Origin: Pseudomonadota bacterium
Lineage (GTDB): Bacteria > Pseudomonadota > Alphaproteobacteria > Rhizobiales > Devosiaceae
Reading direction: 5' to 3'
Length of the DNA stretch: 11,149 nucleotides
Assembly: GCA_023428425.1 (NCBI GenBank)
Contig: JAEYYP010000307.1
Location: forward strand, 1 to 11,149
Every line of letters starts with the position of its first letter. Position 1 is the stretch's first letter. The notes beneath the pieces were generated by a model. It was given only the letters and a program-made list of their open reading frames with translations, was not told the DNA's origin and searched no databases. Below are positions 6,914 to 11,149 of this stretch, piece after piece. The translations under genes were made by a program, and so were the position numbers.

Positions 6914-7996
6914 ATGAAGACGACTTTGACGGTGGCGCTCGGCGCCTTGATGATCGCGGCGCCGGCGCTCGCCCAGGACAATGTGGTCAACGTCTACAAC
7001 TGGTCGGACTACATCGCCGAAGACACGGTGGCGAAGTTCGAGGCCGAGACCGGCATCAAGGTGAACTACGACGTGTTCGATTCGAACGAACTCGTCGAAG
7101 CCAAGCTTCTTGCGGGCAGCTCGGGCTATGACGTCGTGGTGCCCTCGGGCTTCTTCCTCGAACGCCAGGTGGCAGCCGGGCTGTTCCTGCCCTTCGACAA
7201 GTCCAAGTTGCCGAACCTGAGCAACATGGATCCCGACGTGATGGCATCGACCGCCGCCCACGACCCCGACAACACCCACTCTGTCGACTACATGTGGGGC
7301 ACCACTGCGATCGGCTACAACGTCGCCAAGGTCACCGAGGCGCTCGGCGGCCCGATCGACAGCTGGGATGCGGTGTTCAAGCCCGAGAACCTCGCGAAGC
7401 TGCAGGATTGCGGCGTCAACATCCTCGACGCCCCGGCCGAAGTGATGGCCACCGCGCTCAACTACCTGGGCCTCGACCCGAATTCCGAGAGCACCGACGA
7501 CCTCAAGAAGGCCGAGGAGCTGCTCATGTCGATCCGCCCCCATGTGCGGACCTTCAACTCGTCGCAGTACATCGATGACCTCGGCAACGGCGAAATCTGC
7601 CTGTCGATCGGCTATTCGGGCGACGTCTTCATCGCCCAGGCCGCGGCAGCGGAAGCCGATGCCGGCGTCGAGGTGGCTTACGTCATCCCCAAGGAAGGCG
7701 CGCTGAAGTGGTTCGACCTGTTCGCCATTCCGGCCGACGCACCGCATGTCGAGAACGCCTACAAGTTCATCGACTTCATGCTGCGTGCCGACATCGCGGC
7801 GGCCAACACCAACTACGTCTACTACGCCTCGGGCAACAAGGCGGCGCTCGAGTTCATCGACGACGAGGTGAAGAACGATCCGGCGATCTACCCCACGCCC
7901 GAAGTGTCGGCCAAGCTGTTCAACCTCAAGGCGCACACGCCCGACTACGATGAGCTCTTGACCGAAACCTGGCAGCGCATCAAAGCGGGCCTGTAA
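6914..7996 (+). CDS. potF: Periplasmic polyamine-binding protein, PotF-like
   Basis: This 360-aa substrate-binding protein should capture putrescine or a related polyamine in the periplasm and deliver it to the ABC importer encoded downstream. A Sec signal peptide (residues 1-20, cut after ALA) leads into NVVNVYNWSDYIAEDTVAKF, nearly the start of mature E. coli PotF. Recalled PotF ligand contacts can be followed: Trp30, Ser31, Asp32, Tyr33, Ser78, Glu176 and Asp237, Asp268. Three pocket positions differ: PotF Ser87 is Phe80 here, Trp244 is Tyr234, and Phe276 is Trp266. Cys166 and Cys229 match the PotF disulfide pair. AGGGAGA at 6899-6905, eight bases before the ATG, fixes the start. It is first in a four-gene operon and is followed by a strong stem-loop. 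Polyamine binding is firm; putrescine versus spermidine or agmatine is not settled. Confidence 0.93.
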   Translation: MKTTLTVALGALMIAAPALAQDNVVNVYNWSDYIAEDTVAKFEAETGIKVNYDVFDSNELVEAKLLAGSSGYDVVVPSGFFLERQVAAGLFLPFDKSKLPNLSNMDPDVMASTAAHDPDNTHSVDYMWGTTAIGYNVAKVTEALGGPIDSWDAVFKPENLAKLQDCGVNILDAPAEVMATALNYLGLDPNSESTDDLKKAEELLMSIRPHVRTFNSSQYIDDLGNGEICLSIGYSGDVFIAQAAAAEADAGVEVAYVIPKEGALKWFDLFAIPADAPHVENAYKFIDFMLRADIAAANTNYVYYASGNKAALEFIDDEVKNDPAIYPTPEVSAKLFNLKAHTPDYDELLTETWQRIKAGL

Positions 7997-8004
7997 ACAA
8001 GCAT

Positions 8005-8038
8005 CCAGACGGGGTGGTTCCACCGCCCCGTCCGGTTT
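8005..8038 (+). terminator. Stem-loop between potF and potG, probable attenuator or mRNA 3' stabiliser
   Basis: CCAGACGGGGTGGT (8005-8018) pairs with ACCGCCCCGTCCGG (8022-8035) around a TCC loop: 14 positions with one mismatch and one G-U pair, followed by TTT (8036-8038). It begins eight bases after the potF stop. The T tract is short, so it is probably a leaky terminator or a block to 3' exonucleases. Either would favour binding protein over membrane components, as is common in binding-protein-dependent importers. Confidence 0.7.
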
Positions 8039-8060
8039 CACGCGACGGAATTCCAGCGAC

Positions 8061-9221
8061 ATGGCCAAGAAACCTCAGCTTGCAGCCGATACCCGGCCCT
8101 GGCGCGACCCCGCGGCCAAGCCGTTTGTGCGCATTCGCAACGTCACCAAGAAGTTCGGTGACGTTGCTGCGGTCGATGACCTGTCGCTCGACATCTACAA
8201 GGGTGAACTGTTCTGCCTGCTGGGCGGCTCGGGTTCGGGCAAGTCGACGCTGCTGCGCATGCTTGCCGGGTTCGAGGTCCCTACCTCCGGCACCATCGAG
8301 ATCGACGGCCAGGACATGGCCAACGTGCCGCCCTACAATCGGCCGATCAACATGATGTTCCAGTCCTACGCGCTGTTCCCGCACATGACGGTGTGGAACA
8401 ACATCGCCTACGGGCTCAGGCGCGACCACATGCCGAAGGGCGAGATCGCGGCGCGCGTCGACGAACTGCTGAAGCTCGTCAAGCTCGAGGCGTACGGCCA
8501 GCGCAAGCCGCACCAGCTGTCCGGCGGACAGCGCCAGCGCGTGGCACTCGCCCGGGCGCTCGCCAAGCGGCCGAAGCTGCTGCTGCTCGACGAGCCGCTG
8601 GGCGCGCTCGACAAGAAGCTGCGCGAAGAGACCCAGTTCGAGCTGGTGAAGATCCAGGAAACGCTGGGCGTCACCTTCATCGTGGTGACCCACGACCAGG
8701 AAGAGGCGATGAGCCTCGCCACCCGTATCGGCGTGATGAACCAGGGCGAGATCGCCATGGTCGGCGAGCCGACCGAGATCTACGAGTTCCCCAACTCGCG
8801 CTTCGTCGCCAACTTCATCGGCTCGGCCAACATGGTCGAGGGCGTGGTGACCGAGGACGAACCAGACCATGTCCGCATCCATTCGGCGGAACTGGGGGCG
8901 GACATCTATGTCGACCATGGCGTCGACTGCTCACCCGAGCAGATCCTCTGGTGGGCCATTCGCCCGGAGAAGATGGTCCTGACGCGCGACAAACCCCAGG
9001 CGCAGCCGGGCATCCCAGAGGGCGCCAACCTCGTGAAGGGCTATGTCGAGGACATCGCCTATCTCGGCGACATGACCGTGTACCAGGTGAAGCTCGAGAA
9101 CGGCCGCTACATCCGCGTCACCAAGACCAATGCCCTGCGTGGCGACCCCAACGCCATCTCGTGGGACGAGGCTGTCTGGGTGAGCTGGGCCGGGCACTCC
9201 GGATCGGTGCTGACCAATTGA
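8061..9221 (+). CDS. potG: Polyamine ABC transporter ATP-binding protein, PotG-like
   Basis: This 386-aa cytoplasmic ATPase powers polyamine import. Domains in order are an N-terminal tail (1-22) and the nucleotide-binding domain, with Walker A GGSGSGKST (55-63), Q-loop in NMMFQSYALFPHMT (97-110), signature LSGGQ (153-157), Walker B LLLLDEP (173-179), D-loop GALD (181-184) and switch His211. A C-terminal TOBE-type regulatory region (about 260-386) follows. The blocks VPPYNRPINMMFQSYALFPH and RKPHQLSGGQRQRVALAR are characteristic of PotG/PotA. The length is close to E. coli PotG (377) and PotA (378). PotG is favoured because the neighbouring binding protein is PotF-like. The ATG at 8061 follows a weak GGAA (8048-8051). 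The final TGA overlaps a TTG that appears to start the next gene. Confidence 0.94.
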   Translation: MAKKPQLAADTRPWRDPAAKPFVRIRNVTKKFGDVAAVDDLSLDIYKGELFCLLGGSGSGKSTLLRMLAGFEVPTSGTIEIDGQDMANVPPYNRPINMMFQSYALFPHMTVWNNIAYGLRRDHMPKGEIAARVDELLKLVKLEAYGQRKPHQLSGGQRQRVALARALAKRPKLLLLDEPLGALDKKLREETQFELVKIQETLGVTFIVVTHDQEEAMSLATRIGVMNQGEIAMVGEPTEIYEFPNSRFVANFIGSANMVEGVVTEDEPDHVRIHSAELGADIYVDHGVDCSPEQILWWAIRPEKMVLTRDKPQAQPGIPEGANLVKGYVEDIAYLGDMTVYQVKLENGRYIRVTKTNALRGDPNAISWDEAVWVSWAGHSGSVLTN

Positions 9222-10168
9222 CCCGCGCCGCGCCCCCGCCATCGCAGGGCCGCTTCGCCTGGCTGCGCCGGGCCCTCGCGGCAATCGGCATTTCCGGCCG
9301 CGGACTGGTGATCGCGGCACCGGCGGCGTGGTTGACGCTGTTCTTCCTCGTGCCGCTGGCGGTGGTGTTCGGCATTTCGCTCGCCACCAAGGAGTTCGGC
9401 CAGCCGCCCTACTCGGACCTGCTGACCTCCAAGGACGGTACCGTGCAGCTGACGCTGCACCTGTCCAACTACATCCGCATCTTCACCGACCCCTCCAACA
9501 TCTACATCAACGCCTTCCTCAGCTCGATCCGCATCGCGGCGATCTCGACGGCGATCGCCATCCTGATCGGCTATCCGATGGCCTATGCCATCGCGCGGGC
9601 GCCGGACCGCTGGCGCAATATCCTGCTGATGCTGGTGATCCTGCCGTTCTGGACCTCGTTCCTGCTGCGCGTCTATGCGCTGAGCGGCTTCCTGCGCGGC
9701 GAGGGCGTGATCAACAACCTGCTGGGCGTGTTCGGCATTCCACCGCTGACGATGATGCAGACCGATTTCGCGGTCTATGTCGGCATCGTCTATTCGTACC
9801 TGCCGTTCTTCATCCTGCCGCTCTACACCAACCTGGTGAAGCTCGATCCGTCGCTGCTCGAGGCCTCGGCGGACCTCGGCGCGCGCCCGGTCCGCACATT
9901 CTTCTCGATTACCCTGCCGCTCTCCATGCCCGGCGTCATCGCCGGGGCCATGCTGGTGTTCATCCCGGCGATCGGCGAGTTCGTCATCCCCTCGCTGCTG
10001 GGCGGCCCGGGCACGCAGATGATCGGCCGCATCCTGTGGGATGAGTTCTTCGGCAAGACGAACTGGCCGCGCGCCGCGGCGCTCGCCATCACCATGCTGG
10101 TGATCGTGGTGATCCCCATCATGCTGATGCAGCGCGCCCAGAACGCCGTGGTGGAGGGCCGCCGCTGA
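9218..10168 (+). CDS. potH: Polyamine ABC transporter permease, PotH-like
   Basis: This 316-aa inner-membrane protein is one of two permeases forming the translocation channel. After a Pro/Arg-rich cytoplasmic tail, the first membrane segment is at about residues 30-53, with further segments near 103-126, 135-156, 184-204, 237-260 and 288-304, the usual six. The cytoplasmic EAA loop that docks on the ATPase is LLEASADLGARPVRTFFSITLP (residues 213-234, given here in part: EASADLG, 215-221). The start is inferred to be TTG at 9218, overlapping the ATPase stop as TTGA, because it yields 316 residues, against 317 in E. coli PotH as I recall. No ATG lies before the first membrane segment, and a GTG in codon 31 would start inside that segment. 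Translation probably depends on coupling. The stop shares one base with the next ATG (TGATG). Confidence 0.92.
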   Translation: MTRAAPPPSQGRFAWLRRALAAIGISGRGLVIAAPAAWLTLFFLVPLAVVFGISLATKEFGQPPYSDLLTSKDGTVQLTLHLSNYIRIFTDPSNIYINAFLSSIRIAAISTAIAILIGYPMAYAIARAPDRWRNILLMLVILPFWTSFLLRVYALSGFLRGEGVINNLLGVFGIPPLTMMQTDFAVYVGIVYSYLPFFILPLYTNLVKLDPSLLEASADLGARPVRTFFSITLPLSMPGVIAGAMLVFIPAIGEFVIPSLLGGPGTQMIGRILWDEFFGKTNWPRAAALAITMLVIVVIPIMLMQRAQNAVVEGRR

Positions 10169-10977
10169 TGGGAAAGAACCGCTGGTTCCTGCCGCTCGCC
10201 GCCGGGCTGGGCTTCCTCTTCCTCTACGCCCCGATCATCTCGCTGGTGATCTTCTCGTTCAACGCCAACCGCCTGGTGACGGTGTGGTCGGGCTTCTCGA
10301 CCCAGGCCTATGCCGACCTCTGGGCCGATCCGCAGCTGCTGCCCGCCACCTGGCTCAGCCTGCAGATCGCCGCCGTCTCGGCCACCATCGCGCTGGTACT
10401 GGGCACCCTGTGCGCCGTGGCGCTGGTGCGCTTCCGCCGCTTCCGCGGCAAGACGGTGCTGCAGGCGACGGTGTCGGCGCCGCTGGTCATGCCCGACGTG
10501 ATCACCGGTATCGCCCTGCTGCTGCTGTTCGTGACCATGCAGAGCCTGATCGGCTGGCCGCAGGGTCGCGGCATCCTCACCATCATTCTCGCCCACTCGA
10601 CCTTCTGCACGGCCTACGTGACGGTGGTGGTGCAGTCGCGCCTCGCCGACTTCGACATGAGCCTCGAGGAAGCGGCGATGGACCTGGGCGCCAGCCCGTT
10701 GCGGGTGTTCTTCGACGTCACGCTCCCCATCATCGCCCCGGCGCTGGTCTCGGGCTGGCTGCTGGCGTTCACGCTGTCGCTCGACGACCTGGTGATCGCG
10801 AGCTTCGTCTCGGGCCCAGGCTCGTCGACGCTGCCGATGATCATCTTCTCCAAGGTTCGGCTCGGCGTGGCCCCCGAGGTCAACGCGCTGGCGACCATCA
10901 TCATCGGCGTGGTGGCGAGCGGCGTGGTGCTCGCGACGATCTACGGACTGCGGCAGAGCGCACGCGCGAAGGCGTGA
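10168..10977 (+). CDS. potI: Polyamine ABC transporter permease, PotI-like
   Basis: This 269-aa inner-membrane protein is the second permease of the importer. Membrane segments fall at about residues 8-30, 62-86, 103-124, 136-156, 189-211 and 240-261. The EAA loop for contact with the ATPase is at 167-187, beginning EEAAMDLGASPLRVFF. The block VMPDVITGIALLLLF (107-121) is typical of PotC/PotI. The length is close to E. coli PotI (281). Its ATG shares a base with the potH stop (TGATG), giving coupled translation and equal amounts of the two permeases. It is the last gene of the operon, and its stop is 17 bases from a palindromic repeat pair that may also end the transcript. Confidence 0.93.
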   Translation: MGKNRWFLPLAAGLGFLFLYAPIISLVIFSFNANRLVTVWSGFSTQAYADLWADPQLLPATWLSLQIAAVSATIALVLGTLCAVALVRFRRFRGKTVLQATVSAPLVMPDVITGIALLLLFVTMQSLIGWPQGRGILTIILAHSTFCTAYVTVVVQSRLADFDMSLEEAAMDLGASPLRVFFDVTLPIIAPALVSGWLLAFTLSLDDLVIASFVSGPGSSTLPMIIFSKVRLGVAPEVNALATIIIGVVASGVVLATIYGLRQSARAKA

Positions 10978-10994
10978 GGGGCGCTGGCACTTGC

Positions 10995-11047
10995 GACCAC
11001 CCCTCATCCGCCCTTCGGGCACCTTCTCCCACAAGGGGAGAAGGCGA
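10995..11047 (+). repeat. Palindromic intergenic repeat, copy 1 of an inverted pair
   Basis: This copy begins GACCACCCCTCATC. It contains a small hairpin GCCC-TTC-GGGC (11010-11020) and a larger one, CCTTCTCCC (11022-11030) with GGGGAGAAGG (11035-11044) over ACAA. The run ACCTTCTCCCACAAGG recurs exactly in the second copy on the other strand. It follows potI by 17 bases, so it may serve as its transcript end. Elements of this type are frequent between genes in Hyphomicrobiales. Confidence 0.7.
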
Positions 11048-11091
11048 ACACTCGACGGCTTCCCCTCACGATCGGCGCAGTTCCGCTCCCG

Positions 11092-11143
11092 TCGCCTTCT
11101 CTCCTTGTGGGAGAAGGTGGCGGCAGCCTGATGAGGGGTCGTC
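11092..11143 (-). repeat. Palindromic intergenic repeat, copy 2 of an inverted pair
   Basis: On the minus strand this reads GACGACCCCTCATC, then an unrelated short middle, then ACCTTCTCCCACAAGG and AGAGAAGGCGAC. It matches copy 1 apart from single differences and the 11-12-base middle. The two copies face each other across 44 bases, so the whole block 10995-11143 could fold into one long imperfect cruciform or RNA hairpin. Confidence 0.7.
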
Positions 11144-11149
11144 GAGAGC

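Noticed and set aside
6803..8068. Minus-strand frame of 421 codons opposite potF
   Set aside because: It is antisense to a gene with strong family identity, a signal peptide and a ribosome-binding site. The antisense product has low-complexity Val/Arg/Gly composition.
8393..9217. Upstream extension of the potH frame through potG
   Set aside because: Its translation is an Arg/Ala-rich shadow of the ATPase. Only the part from 9218 resembles a permease.
9823..11034. Minus-strand frame of 403 codons opposite potH and potI
   Set aside because: It is antisense to two permeases with clear EAA loops and runs into the palindromic repeat. There is no protein-like pattern.

Overview
This 11.1 kb window is GC-rich bacterial chromosome. 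It most resembles the Hyphomicrobiales (Alphaproteobacteria; a Devosia- or Mesorhizobium-like background is my guess). The basis is the codon bias, tightly overlapping operons, short palindromic intergenic repeats of a type common in that order, and family-level protein resemblance. No rRNA, tRNA, CRISPR array, insertion sequence or phage gene is visible.

Region 1 (1-4010, + strand): after a partial palindromic repeat and a candidate promoter comes a YbbA/LolD-type ABC ATPase. It overlaps by 4 bases the gene for a large FtsX-type permease (YbbP-like, 848 aa). A small secreted four-cysteine protein of unknown function follows and could be read from the same transcript.

Region 2 (4013-6428 or 6467, - strand): read right to left, psuG (pseudouridine-5'-phosphate glycosidase) overlaps psuK (PfkB-family, probable pseudouridine kinase). 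A compact ParD/ParE-type toxin-antitoxin pair follows 54 bases later. PsuK would phosphorylate pseudouridine, and PsuG would split the product into uracil and ribose 5-phosphate. The toxin-antitoxin pair looks lower in GC and may have arrived by transfer.

Region 3 (6429-6913): a gene-free stretch of roughly 485 bases between divergent operons. It holds a perfect 19-bp inverted repeat, an 11-bp-period direct repeat next to the psuG start, smaller dyads, and a speculative trace of a decayed LysR-type reading frame.

Region 4 (6914-10977, + strand): a complete polyamine ABC importer in the order binding protein (PotF-like), ATPase (PotG-like), permease (PotH-like, apparently with a TTG start) and permease (PotI-like). 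A strong stem-loop followed by TTT separates the binding protein gene from the rest and probably sets their expression ratio. The window ends in an inverted pair of about 50-bp palindromic repeats.

Most of the window is well-understood housekeeping and transport function, and I do not see a clearly new system. The points most worth checking are the altered aromatic box of the PotF-like protein, the 19-bp operator candidate, the stem-loop abutting the ybbA start, the shortened ParD, and the unassigned four-cysteine secreted protein.
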